A DNA stretch of 64,000 nt, from NCBI RefSeq assembly GCF_024166365.1, contig NC_064838.1:75346001-75410000 (forward strand), in the 5' to 3' direction. Position 1 is the stretch's first letter, and the number at the start of each line of letters is the position of its first letter. A model generated the notes under the pieces. It was given only the letters and a program-made list of their open reading frames with translations. It made no database searches and was not told the DNA's origin. The position numbers and the translations under genes are program-made. Shown in pieces: positions 46,490-56,544 of this stretch. Source of the stretch: Elephas maximus indicus (taxonomy: Eukaryota; Chordata; Mammalia; Proboscidea; Elephantidae).

Positions 46490-47501
46490 GATCTTGAGAA
46501 ATAGTAAACCTGAGAAGAACACATACTTTTGTGGTTACGAGGGGGGGAGGGAGGGAGGGTGGGAGAGGGTTTTTTTATTGATTAATCAGTAGATAAGAAC
46601 TGCTTTAGGTGAAGGGAAAGACAACACTCAATACATGGAAGGTCAGCTCAATTGGACTGGACCAAAAGCAAAGAAGTTTCCTGGATAAAATGAATGCTTC
46701 AAAGCTCAGCGGAGCAAGCGTGGGGGTCTGGGGAACATGGTTTGCGGGGACTTCTAAGTCAATTGGCAAAATAATTCTATTATGAAATCATTCTGCATCC
46801 CACTTTGAAATGTGGCGTCTGGGGTCTTAAATGCTAACAAGCAGCCATCTAAGATGCAGCAATTGGTCTCAACCCACCTGGAGCAAAGGAAAATGAAGAA
46901 CACCAAGCCCACATGACAACTAAGAGCCCAAGAGACAGAAAGGGCCACATGAACAAGAGACCTACATCATCCTGAGACCAGAAGAACTAGTTGGTGCCCG
47001 GCCACAATCGATGACTGCCCTGACAGGGAGCTCAGCAGAGGACCCCTGAGGGAGCAGGAGAGCAGTGGGATGCAGACCCCAAATTCTCATAAGAAGACCA
47101 AACTTAATGGTCTGACTGAGACTGGAGGAATCCCGGCGGCCATGCTCTCCAGACCTTCTGTTGACACAGGACAGGAACCATCCCTGAAGACAACTCATCA
47201 GACATGAAAGGGACTGGTCAGCGGGTGGGAGAGAGACGCTGATGAAGAGTGAGCTAATTATATCAGGTGTACACTTGAGATTGTGTTGGCAACTCTTGTC
47301 TGGAGGGGGGATGGGAGGATAGAGAGAGAGGGAAGCCGGCAAAATTGTCAAGAAAGGAGAGACTGAAAGGGCTGACTCAAGACGGGGAGAGTAAGTGGGA
47401 GTAGGGAGTGAGATGTATGTAAACTTATATGTGACAGACTGATTGGATTTGTAAACGTTCACTTGAAGCTTAATAAAAGTTATTATAAAAAAAAAAAAAA
47501 A
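46490..47501 (+). other. L1 3' UTR with G-quadruplex-type tract
   Basis: About 1 kb. The G-rich run at 46540-46569 (GGGGGGGAGGGAGGGAGGGT) contains more than four G-triplets close together, like the conserved 3' UTR tracts of other L1s. AATAAA lies at 47472-47477, followed within 10 bases by the A-tail. There is no coding capacity on the plus strand; the antisense frame at 46962-47525 is a shadow. Confidence 0.85.
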
Positions 47502-47514
47502 AAAAGAATCTTTC
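47502..47514 (+). repeat. L1 target-site duplication, right copy
   Basis: AAAAGAATCTTTC, exact match to 40138-40150. L2 sequence continues after it. Confidence 0.92.
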
Positions 47515-47745
47515 ACTCCTGCCATTATTTTCTATATCAACATCTGCTTAATTTCCTTATAGCTATGATCAAAAGTTTTTTGTTTTTTTTTTATGATCAA
47601 AAGTGTAACTACTTTTGTTTAGTTATCAGTTGACTTCTGTGACTTTCCATCTTCCTCTCTAGATTGAAATCCTCTGAGGGAAGGACTTTTGTTTTATTGA
47701 TGCCTGGAACCAATTTCTTTTCAATACCTGTCTGTTGAATGATTA
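47515..47745 (+). mobile_element. L2 relic, right part
   Basis: CTCTCTAGATTGAAATCCTC-TGAGGGAAGGAC, TTATTGATGCCTGGAACC and CTGTCTGTTGAATGA follow the L2 3' terminal order, completing the relic cut by the L1. Confidence 0.6.
47564..47603. repeat. T-run flanked by 12 bp direct repeat
   Basis: TATGATCAAAAG at 47564-47575 and 47592-47603 encloses a 16-base T-rich stretch (TTTTTTGTTTTTTTTT). This has the shape of a tail-only retroposition in the L2 relic. Confidence 0.6.
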
Positions 47746-48379
47746 TAGAAGACAAGCACCTTTCCTTTTCAAAATAGCCAAATTCTGATGATTAGGGAGA
47801 CAGTTAATAAGCAATTAAAAATAAACAAAAAAACCAAAGTGTGATCAGTACAACAGAGTTAATGGGAATGGGGTGCTTTGATTATTTCTGGAATGGGGTG
47901 CTTTGATTATTTCTGGAAGAGTACATCATAGTGGGTAATCAGAGAAGGAGTCTATGAGTAAGTGACATTTCAAGTAGATTTTGAATTCTGTTGAGGTTTC
48001 CTTATAAAAAGTGATTAAATGTATTAATTAATAAGATTAATAATAGTGATGAGCACCAATAATTGACAAAAGGAATCATTAGGAAATATCCCTGTGAGGA
48101 GTACTAGGATAGAGATCCTAGGGAGAGAAAATACATAGAACAACTCTAAGGCAGACATTTTCAAGGAACTATAAAAAAGTAAAGTGGCTGGAACATAATC
48201 ACTAAAGTAAAGAGGAGCAAGAAATGTAGCCAGAAATGTAGGCAACGGTCAGATTGTGTAGTGTTAATATATCTAAGTCCTGGCCTTCTCTGAAGCCCCA
48301 GAGAGAAAGAATTTTATTATTACCTGTTCAAAATGACTCAAAACCAAAAATTCTTTTAGAATCTCATATTAACTCTAAC
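47746..48379. other. Intergenic with a 25 bp tandem duplication
   Basis: GGAATGGGGTGCTTTGATTA-TTTCT occurs twice in tandem at 47865-47914. Otherwise unrecognised. Confidence 0.55.
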
Positions 48380-49540
48380 TTTTTTTTTTTATTGTGGTTT
48401 AGATGAAGGTTTACAGAGCAGATTAGTTCCTCATTAAACAATTAATACACATATTGTTTTGTGACATGGTTGGCAACCATACTACATGTCAACCCTCTCC
48501 CCTTCTTGACCTTGAATTTCACATTACCAGGTTTCCTGTTCCCTCTTGTCTTCTCATTCTTGTCCCTGGGCTGGTGTACCCATTTAGTCTTGTTCTGTTT
48601 TATGGGCCTGTCTAATCTTTGACTGGAGGATGAACTCCAGGAGTGACTTCAGTACTGAGTTAAAAGGGTGTCTAGGGGCCATACTCTTGGGGTTTCTCCA
48701 GTCTCTGTCAGACTAACTTGGCTTTATTTATTTATTTATTTTTTGAGTTTGAATTTTGTTCTGTATTTTTCTCTTACTCTGTCTGGGACTGTCTACTGTG
48801 ATCCCCGTCAGAGCAGTTGGTGGTGGTAGCAGGGCACCATCTGGTTGTGTTGGATTCACTCTGGTGGAGGCTGTGGTAGTTGTAGTCCATTAGTCCTTTG
48901 GACCAATCTTTCCCTTGTGTCTTTGGTTTTCTCCATTCTCCCTTGCTCCAGATGGGGTGGGACAAGTGGAGTATTTTAGATGGCTGCTCACAAGCTTTTA
49001 TGACTTCAGATGCTACTCACCAAAGTAGGGTGTAGAATATTTTCTTTATAAACTATGTTATGGCAAGTGAGCTAGATGTCCCCCAAGACCAAGGTTCCTA
49101 GTCCTCAGCCCAGTAATTTGGTCCCTCAGGGAGTTTGAATGCATCTGTGAAGCTTCCATGACCTTGCCTTGGGCAAGTTGTCCTGGCTCCCCAGTGTTGT
49201 GTACTGTCTTAATCTTTCACTAAAGTTACCACTATTCTATTGTCTGGCTAGTGTTTTTTTCTCCCCTCTCCTCCCCTCTGTCATAACCATCGAAGATGGT
49301 TTCTTTCTGTGTGTAAACCTTTTCATGAGTTTTTATGATAGAGGTCTCATACAGTATTTGTCCTTTTGTGATTGACTTATTTCACTCAGCATAATCTCCT
49401 CCAGATTCATTCATGTTGGGAAATGTTTCACAGATTCATCATTGTTCTTTATTATTATGTAGTATTTCATTTTGTGTGTATACCATAGTTTGTTTATCCA
49501 TTCATGTATTTGATCCTAACTTATGTGCTATAGTTATTGA
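48380..49540 (-). mobile_element. Older 5'-truncated L1 (ORF2 end plus 3' UTR)
   Basis: Poly-T at 48379-48389 is the tail. The right end (49330-49510) is antisense to the end of ORF2: it matches 46320-46480 (GTGGTATATTCACACAATGG; GGACAAATACTGTATAAGAC) at clear divergence. The ~900-base 3' UTR differs from that of the intact L1, so it belongs to an older L1 lineage. Confidence 0.8.
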
Positions 49541-49747
49541 GCAATATGATGTGAAAAGCTTTTGTAGTTACCTTTCATTTTGTCCTTTAATTTTTAATTG
49601 TAGAATAAACTTCACAATACTTTCTTAAAATATTTCAAAGTACCCGCATTGACTTTAGATTTATTCATTTTTCAACTTATCGTCAATATAGAAGAGAAAT
49701 GCCATCATAGTATGGTTATTTGGGCCTTTGTAAAAACCTTCCAGAAA

Positions 49748-49901
49748 AGCCAAACCCATTGCTGTCGAGTCAATTCCAACACAAAATTGACCCTACAGGA
49801 CAGGGTAGAACTGCCCTGTATGGTTCCCATGGAGCACCTGTTGGATTCGAACTGCTGAACTTTTGGTTAGCAGCCATAAACACTAGGCAACCAGGGTATC
49901 C
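49748..49901 (-). mobile_element. AfroSINE
   Basis: CAAACCCATTGCTGTCGAGT tail, ACCCTACAGGACAGGGTAGA, GGATTCGAACTGCTGAAC B box, CTAGGCAACCAGGGTATCC head. Confidence 0.88.
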
Positions 49902-50041
49902 TGTAAAAACTGTAAGAGAGTCTTTATCATAATCATATTATGTGAATACAGAGAGGGATTTAGCTTGTAGTCCTAAACTTCATATATGTGTACTATGTGA
50001 GGTTTAATAATGCTAGGTTTAATTCCATGTTTGTAATTGTT

Positions 50042-50122
50042 CGGAGCCCTGGTGGCACAGTGGTTAAGGTTTGGCTGCTAACCAAAATGTTGGCAGTTCA
50101 AACCTACCTACCAGCTGCTCCC
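50042..50122 (+). mobile_element. AfroSINE head half
   Basis: CGGAGCCCTGGTGGCACAGT head and GGCAGTTCAAACCTACC B box; the 3' half is missing after GCTGCTCC. Confidence 0.8.
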
Positions 50123-50195
50123 TGACTACGTCTTACTATAATATAGGTTCACCTGCCAGTTATTTGATATCTTTTCAATAAGTAATTAAAATTCT

Positions 50196-50668
50196 TGTTG
50201 TTGTTAGGTGCCATCAAGTTGGTTCCAACACATAGCGATTCTATGTTCAACAGAACGGAACACTGCCCAGCCCTATGCCATCTTCATAATTGTTGTTATG
50301 TTTGAGCCCATTGCTGCAGCCACTGTGTCAGTCCATCTACTTGAGAGTCTTTTTTTTCGTTGACCCTCTACCAAGCATGATGTCCTTCTTCAAGGACAGG
50401 TCCCTCCTGATAACATGTCCAAAGCATGTGAAAGGAAGCCTCGCCGTCCTTGCTTCTAAGAAGCATTCTGGTTCTACTTCTTCCAAGACAGATTTGTTTC
50501 TTCTTGTGGCAGTATATTCAACATTTTTTGCCAAAACCATAGTTAAAAAGCATCAGTTCTTCTTCGGTCTTCCATATTCATTGTCCAGCTTTCACATGCA
50601 TATGAGGCAACTGAAAATGCCACGGCTTGGATCAGGTGTACCTTAGTTCCCAAAGTGACATCTTTAAT
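50196..50668 (-). mobile_element. RTE LINE 3' end
   Basis: TTGTTGTTGTTAGGTGCCAT tail, TCAGTTGTTCCAACACA region, AACATGTCCAAAGCATGTGA (= HxFGHVI coding), ending in AAAGTGACATCTTTAATG. The coding remnant is readable at 50337-50540 (FTCFGHVIRRDLSLKKDIML). Confidence 0.92.
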
Positions 50669-50744
50669 GAAGATTAGTTCTCATCTCATTAAATGGGGTG
50701 CTTGTCTTTCTCATTAAATACATTTTAGTAGGTAAGGACTAGCA

Positions 50745-50775
<31 letters not shown>

Positions 50776-50920
50776 GGAAAACCTGGTGGCGTAGTGGTTA
50801 AATACTTCAGCTGCTGCAGTTCAAATCCACGAGGCGCTACTTGGAAACTCTATGGGGCAGTTCTACTCTGCCCTGTAGGGTCACTATGAGTCGGAATCGA
50901 CTCGACGGCAGCAGGTTTTA
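50776..50920 (+). mobile_element. AfroSINE between TA runs
   Basis: GGAAAACCTGGTGGCGTAGT head, TGGGGCAGTTCTACTCTGCC, tail GTCACTATGAGTCGGAATCG then ACTCGACGGCAGCAGG. Confidence 0.88.
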
Positions 50921-50979
50921 AACACATATATATATGTTTTTTTTATATATATATGTATATATATATATATATATGTATA

Positions 50980-51047
50980 CTATGGGGCAGTTCTACTCTG
51001 TCCTATAGCATCGCCATGAGTCGGAATCCACTTGAGGGCAGTGGTTT
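50980..51047 (+). mobile_element. AfroSINE 3' half between TA runs
   Basis: CTATGGGGCAGTTCTACTCT, ATGAGTCGGAATCCACTTGA; only the 3' half. It has its own substitutions relative to the SINE 60 bases upstream. Confidence 0.8.
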
Positions 51048-51087
<40 letters not shown>

Positions 51088-51295
51088 TATAAAATCATTT
51101 ACAAGATGCCAAAGTGGGATTTGGTAGATCTTAGACTGGATTATGATCAAAACACGGCAAACTAAAAGTAAAATTGAAATTCTTTAACTTGATGAAAGGG
51201 TTTCTTCCAAAAAACTAAAAAAAAGTCAAATTTAGTTGTGAAAGAGGTTCATTAAATTCAATAACAAGACAAGGCCATCTTTTATTATTGCAGTC

Positions 51296-51475
51296 AAACA
51301 GTTAAGCGCTTGACTACTAACTGAGAGGGCGATGGTTTGAATCTAACCAGAGGCACTTCAGAAGAAAGTCCTGGCAATCTACTTTCTAAAGGTCATTGCC
51401 ACTGAAAATCCTATGAAGCAAGTTCTACTCTGACACACAGGGCCTTTGTGAGTTGGAATCAACTCAGTGGAAACT
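51296..51475 (+). mobile_element. AfroSINE variant ('GAGGCACTTCAGAAGAAAG' type)
   Basis: AACAGTTAAGCGCTTGACTA head, GATGGTTTGAATCTAACCAG B box, GTCCTGGCAATCTACTTTCT body, TTTGTGAGTTGGAATCAACT tail, T-rich end. Confidence 0.82.
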
Positions 51476-52405
51476 TTTTTTTTAATTATTATTACTATAC
51501 ATTGTACTGAGGGCCCTAATGCAGAGATCCTAACCTCAAAACCTACAGAATCCAGTTGAATAAAAAAAAACAGCAACACCAGCTTCTGTAGAGACTTTTA
51601 AGGGGTCATAGGAATATGGCTTCTAGAGATGGAGTGAATTTTAATCTCCTTAAGGGTCGTCCATTACTAGCTCTGATCTGTTGTTGTCTTATGGGAGTGT
51701 ATGTACAATTTGCCAAACACTCAGATTTTCAGGAGAAGTATGGCATCCATATTTTTATGTGCATTTTATTGATTTGAATATGTTGATAACTAATTAAGTT
51801 TCTTTAAAACGCTTTGCTGAGCAACAATCTTTGGATTAAATAAATTCTTTCAGGGGAATTCTGTCCATGGGCTTTCACTTTGAAAACTCTGTGTTAACCA
51901 ATAAAATAATGGCAAAAAGAAGTAAGGTAATCAAAACTGAAAATGAAGAGGCACAGTTCATTATTTGCTAACATGTTCATCTTCTTAGAAAAACTGAGAC
52001 GATCAACTGACAAATTTTAAGCTTTATTAAAAGTGTTTAGCTGAAAATCAACATAATATTTTCAAATAAAACTGCAATAAATATTTAGAAAATAAAATAA
52101 GTCACAATACAACTAAAAACTATATAAGGAACGTAAAAATGTGTGTGAAATCGTTATGAAGAATACTAAACATCTTCCTAAAGGAAACCTGAATAAAGTG
52201 AGAGATAAAAATTTAATTTTCTTAAACATAGTACTTAATCCTTTCAGACATAGCAGAGAAACTGGACTTCCCTATTTCTTTACTAAAACTGGAAAAAAAA
52301 AAAAAAAGTGAAACAATCGTTTCCAAAATTGGAAAAAAGACAGTATAGAACTAGAGCCCTTAAGGAAGGGAAATAAAAGAGATGAGCCCTAGGATAGATG
52401 CAAAA
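51476..52405. other. No recognised feature
   Basis: AT-rich unique-looking DNA with a short A-run at 52292-52306. Confidence 0.4.
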
Positions 52406-52653
52406 GTCCTGGATGGTACAAACAATTTGTGCTAAACTACGAACCTAAAGGCTGGTAGTCCAAACCCACCCAACAGTGCTATGGAAGAAAGGACTGGCCA
52501 TCTACCCTTTGGTTAGCAGCCATAGCACTTAACCACTGCTCCACCAGGGTTTCCATGTAGAGATTACAGTCAAGAAAATCCTATGAGCAATTCTACCCTG
52601 TAACACATGGGTTTGTCATGGGTCAAAAGTGACTCCATGGCAGCAGGTTTAAG
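52406..52653 (+). mobile_element. AfroSINE variant, interrupted
   Basis: CCTGGATGGTACAAACAATT head, AGTCCAAACCCACCCAACAG, AAAGGACTGGCCATCTACCC, then (after a foreign piece) GTCAAGAAAATCCTATGAGC and GGTTTGTCATGGGTCAAAAG tail. The sister copies (38157, 51296) lack the interruption. Confidence 0.75.
52506..52554 (-). mobile_element. Head fragment of a second AfroSINE, nested
   Basis: CCTTTGGTTAGCAGCCATAG, CACTTAACCACTGCTCCACC, AGGGTTTCC is the antisense head of the standard AfroSINE, lying inside the SINE at 52406-52653. Confidence 0.75.
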
Positions 52654-54882
52654 TGTTGTTTTGTTTTGTTTTAAGATAACTGCAGGCTTCTGGTTCGAGT
52701 GGCCGAATCCTGGAGAGGAAGGAGCCATGCAGAGAAAAAAGATCCAAAAATCTGCACAAGGGGCCTGAGCAATCTGAGCCTGTTGCTGAATGCTAAGAAC
52801 ACTAAACTTGGGTGTATGCGGTGAAACTTCACAAGACAGAGTAAAGAATATCAAAAAATGCATTTATCATTCGCCCTACTTATTTCTTGCAATTTGAGCC
52901 TCTGCTTGACACAGTAATTCAGGGATAGACTGACAAAGACTCTACTATCTTGTATCTGAATACACAAAAAAATGGACATTTAGGTGATATCAAAATCTGC
53001 CATATTGGTTATATGCAAATGCTAGATCTTAACTTGTTTAAGAATGAGTAAAAGAAAAATATATATATATATATGTGTATATGTATATGTGTATATATAC
53101 ATATTCCTTGGACTACAGAATTCTGCATTATAAAACAAATTGGAAAACATTTTAAGGAATAGATAAATCAACAGCATGGATATGAAAAAGATTCTCTTCA
53201 TGAAATAGAAGTAAATTTGGGACTCCGTATGCCCTGTATACTCAAATTTAAAAGTCATGAACTTTTAATGAAATAAATAAAGAACAAAAAATTAACATAC
53301 GTGACGGTGGAAACTGAAAATGGCTTCCCTCACCGTATAAATAACCACAAGGGATTTTCTAATAGCTGTCTTGGATCTTTTATGAGGCCACCTGTGATTT
53401 CTATACATATATATATATATATATATATTTTTTTTTTCTTTACCTGTCCCTGGGGTCTTGCCTAATCTGAGACTGATTTCCAAGGCTTCTTTTCTTCCCC
53501 TTAATCTTATGCTTGTGATGGTTACCCCTTCCGCTTTAGCCTTCCTCAAGTCAGTCCTTTCCCCTCACTACTGGAGCTCCGTAATCAGATCTAAGAGCAG
53601 TAATTCATTTTGTGGTTTTTCCTGTTTACAGGTAAATTTTAACTACACAAACTTTTGTCCATAAAGTATACCTTTCACAAGTGTGCACACAAATTTTTTC
53701 TCAAATTCAAGTAACGTGCAAGACCTTCCTAAGGGGAAATCAGTTCTTCTGAATTCCAGCAATGATACAAATCATGATTTCACATTTCTAATGTAACAAG
53801 GTGGTGAGGCTGACATTTTGGCTAGACACAATGCGTGAAATTACAAAGTGTGTTCCAGACAACACCATGCCTGTTTCCATAGTGAAGGCAATGAATGACA
53901 AAGATCAGAATCCTCACAACTAGATAAAGGGTATGGAACCTGGTCAGTGTAAAGTGGGCGAGTGGTTGGTGAGAACTGCTTTGGAGAATTCCCTGTAGAG
54001 AATCCTCTTGCCCCGTTATGGGAGTAGAGAGGTATGCCAGCCTCTCACATCGGTACCCATTTTTCTGATGTTTCTGTGGAGGAACATGTTTGGCGTTACC
54101 TACTCTGCCATTTGGCTGACATCACCCCCTACTTTAATTTTTAATTGTCTCTCAACCAGGGATTATAGCTAACTGTTCCAGTCAAGCACCTTAAAATTTG
54201 TGTGTGCATTTCTGTGTGTTTGTGTGTGCATTTGCACATATGTGTGTACATGCACGCTGGAAGTGCACTTCTAAAGAGTGCTATTCTGACAGGCTAGTAT
54301 ATGCTCCCCCACATTGGTGGCTGCAGGGACTGAGTTCAGAAAAATCTAGGCAGAAAGAGAGGCTTAGTGGTATCAGTACAGGATTGCCCAGTGAGGCACG
54401 CTCAGCTATAGATGTCCAAGGTATCATCTTCTAGGAACATTCTATCAAATGCTCGTACTGGCAAAATGACAACCTGGATTCTGCAAGTTTCGTACATACT
54501 GGCTCATGTTGACCAAATTCATATGGTACTAGAAAAAGATTTATAAAAGGAATGTGGTGGACACAGTGCATTTCTTTCAGGAGAAAAATTTCTACAAGAA
54601 ATTTTCTACCAAGCGAAAATGGTCAGATGTTGATAGAATTCAAGTATGGATCATTACACGTTGTTCACAGTGGTTGTGAGCTTTAAGTACTCATAGTCTA
54701 ATACAATCCCCTCAGAATATCAAATGTGTGCAAAACAAATCAATAACATGTTGATATATATTGATTCTTGTTTCTTGTTAGGATTGTTTCCTGTTAGGAG
54801 TATTTCACCTTTCCTGTCCATGTAACCAAAACTAAGTTGTTGAAAAAGTGTAAATTAAATACACCATATTTATCAACTGAAG
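52654..54882. other. Intergenic downstream of the OR4C11-like gene
   Basis: TA microsatellites at 53057-53085 and 53404-53428 followed by a T-run; a TG-rich patch at 54200-54250. The 53780-54450 region reads as unique sequence. No gene recognised. Confidence 0.5.
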
Positions 54883-55797
54883 TCATAATTTGCTACACCA
54901 TAACTTTTTCATGGCATTTTTCACTTCTGCATTCCTCAGTGTATAGATCAGAGGGTTGAGCAAGGGTGTCCCAATTGTATAAAACACAGCCACCATCTTG
55001 TCCATTGGAAATGTAGTTGGTGGGCATGTGTATATGAATATACATGGACCAAAAAATATGACAACCACAATGAAATGGGAGGTACAGGTTGAAAGAGCTT
55101 TTCGCCTTCCTTCTGCACTGTGGTTTCTCAGAGAGTATAAAATGACAACATAGGATATAAGAAAGAGCATGAAACTCACCATGCATATGGCCCCACTATT
55201 GGAAACAACTAGCAAATTTATCACATAAGCATCCACGCAGGCAAGTTTCAACAGGGGCTGCAAGTCACAGAAATAGTGGTCAATCACATTGGAGCCACAG
55301 AAGGGCAATTTCAAAGCCAAGAAAATCTGTGCTGAAGAACGGATACAAGATCCCACCCAGCCCAGAATCACCAGCATGCCACAGACACGCCTGCTCATGA
55401 TGGTTGTGTATCGCAGTGGCTTACAAACGGCCACATAGCAATCAAAAGCCATGAGGATGAGCACAAATACCTCCACACACCCAAAGAAATGGACTGCAAA
55501 GACCTGAGTCATGCACTCAAGGTAGGCAATAGTCTTCTTCTGAGACAGAGCATCCACAATCAATCTGGGTGTCATAGTTGTAGAAAAGCAGGCATCAGCA
55601 AAGGACAGGTAGAATAGGAAGAAGTATATGGGACTCCCAAGAGTATGACTTGTCTTAATAGTCACCACAATGAGAAAGTTCCCCAGCAGAGTCAAAAGGT
55701 AAAGAATTGAGAAGATCCCAAATATTGCTTTCTGCTGTTCAGCATCCTGGGTCAACCCAAACAGAATGAATTCAGTCACACTGTTATTCATTGCCAT
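54883..55797 (-). CDS. Olfactory receptor 4C11-like, open, DRY altered
   Basis: 304 residues from the ATG at 55797 (MAMNNSVTEF) to the stop at 54883; a second Met two codons in is an alternative start. Hallmarks are sequon N5-S-V/N4-N5, GN 39-40, C95/C177, SY 215-216, KALSTCTSH 233-241 and NPLIY 291-295. It is close to recalled human OR4C11 ([40 protein letters not shown]). Odd residues are Cys120 in the TM3 motif (MAFDCYVAVCKPL instead of [13 protein letters not shown]) and Ile57 in PMYFF (PIYFF). R120 contributes to G-protein coupling in most class A receptors, so coupling may be weakened. Human OR4C12, as recalled, also carries DCY, so loss of function is not certain. The change fits CGC to TGC decay. 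Confidence 0.92.
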   Translation of the reverse strand: MAMNNSVTEFILFGLTQDAEQQKAIFGIFSILYLLTLLGNFLIVVTIKTSHTLGSPIYFFLFYLSFADACFSTTMTPRLIVDALSQKKTIAYLECMTQVFAVHFFGCVEVFVLILMAFDCYVAVCKPLRYTTIMSRRVCGMLVILGWVGSCIRSSAQIFLALKLPFCGSNVIDHYFCDLQPLLKLACVDAYVINLLVVSNSGAICMVSFMLFLISYVVILYSLRNHSAEGRRKALSTCTSHFIVVVIFFGPCIFIYTCPPTTFPMDKMVAVFYTIGTPLLNPLIYTLRNAEVKNAMKKLWCSKL

Positions 55798-56099
55798 GTC
55801 AGTGGCTGTAGGTGGGATGAAGCTGACAAAGGCTTAATCTCCAGAGAGAAGAAAAAAGTGATATACTGGGAAGATCATTTGGCTAAACTCTGAATTCATT
55901 TGCTCTGTTCCATGTTTTGTTACCTTCAATTGCCTTTGGTGTGCACCAAAATTCCCCAGGAATCTTTGTAAATCTACAGATGCAAAATCTGGCTCTCCCA
56001 GATTTATCTATTGATTCTGAAACTGACTGATTGGCTCAACACTTTTGTATTTTGCGAATAAAGTAAAAAAATATATATATATCCTTCAGAAGCTTTGAT
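55798..56099. other. Upstream of the OR4C11-like gene
   Basis: No recognisable promoter or exon. A short TA run lies at 56070-56080. Confidence 0.4.
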
Positions 56100-56245
56100 T
56101 TTTACCCAAACTGAGAACTACAGAACTTGTTTTGTCTTTCCCTGGATTAGTGACTTAACTGCTTTGAAACTTGGTCTTCATGTGAAAAAGGAAGTACCAA
56201 TATCTGCCCTACCTTATTCTGAGTTATGAGAATTTAAAGAAGGGT
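56100..56245 (+). mobile_element. MIR relic
   Basis: GATTAGTGACTTAACTGCTT, TTCATGTGAAAAAGGAAGTA and CTACCTTATTCTGAGTTATG-AGAATT follow the MIR core order. Confidence 0.5.
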
Positions 56246-56544
56246 CTACACTCACACTTATATATGTATATATATTTCATGCATTACGTGTCTTATCTAC
56301 TTGCTTTGAAAAATACATTCAAATATAACTGAGCAATAACATTGTTGGAAAATTCCTTTTGAAGAACATATTTTCAGTTCTGTTGACTCATTTTTGTGTC
56401 TACTATCCCTGGCCATTTAGAATCTTGAGTGGAATATGCTTTAAAACGAATCCATTTTGACAACCTATCATCTATGCTTCTCATGGTCAAGATGTGAGCT
56501 TCACTGATGTTCATGACATAACAAATGGCTGGATAATGCTTGTC

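Larger units (their letters stand above)
40151..47501 (+). mobile_element. Full-length L1 LINE, both ORFs intact
   Basis: 7.35 kb element between exact 13 bp target-site duplications. Order: 5' UTR (to 41198), ORF1 (41199-42215), unusually long spacer (42216-42673), ORF2 (42674-46489), 3' UTR with G-rich tract, AATAAA at 47472-47477 and an A-tail to 47501. The canonical L1 start (GGAGGCGGAGCCAAGATGGC, cf. the human GGAGGAGCCAAGATGGC start) begins at 40159, so 8 bases (GATTCACT) lie between it and the target-site duplication. Both ORFs are uninterrupted and key residues are kept, so the copy looks young and possibly active. The sequence matches the 3'-end fragment at 8881-9300 and is distinct from the older L1 at 48380-49540. 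Confidence 0.96.
50742..51095. repeat. Compound TA/CA microsatellite with two SINE pieces
   Basis: TA runs at 50742-50775, 50924-50978 and 51046-51069, then (CA)n at 51068-51088. SINE sequence sits between the runs. Confidence 0.85.

Noticed and set aside
46962-47525. 187-codon antisense frame at the L1 3' end
   Set aside because: It is the complement of the L1 3' UTR. The similar peptide at 8912-9307 reflects repeat homology and not protein conservation.
50953-51165. Frame coding for alternating Tyr-Ile and Thr-His repeats
   Set aside because: Translation of TA and CA microsatellites.
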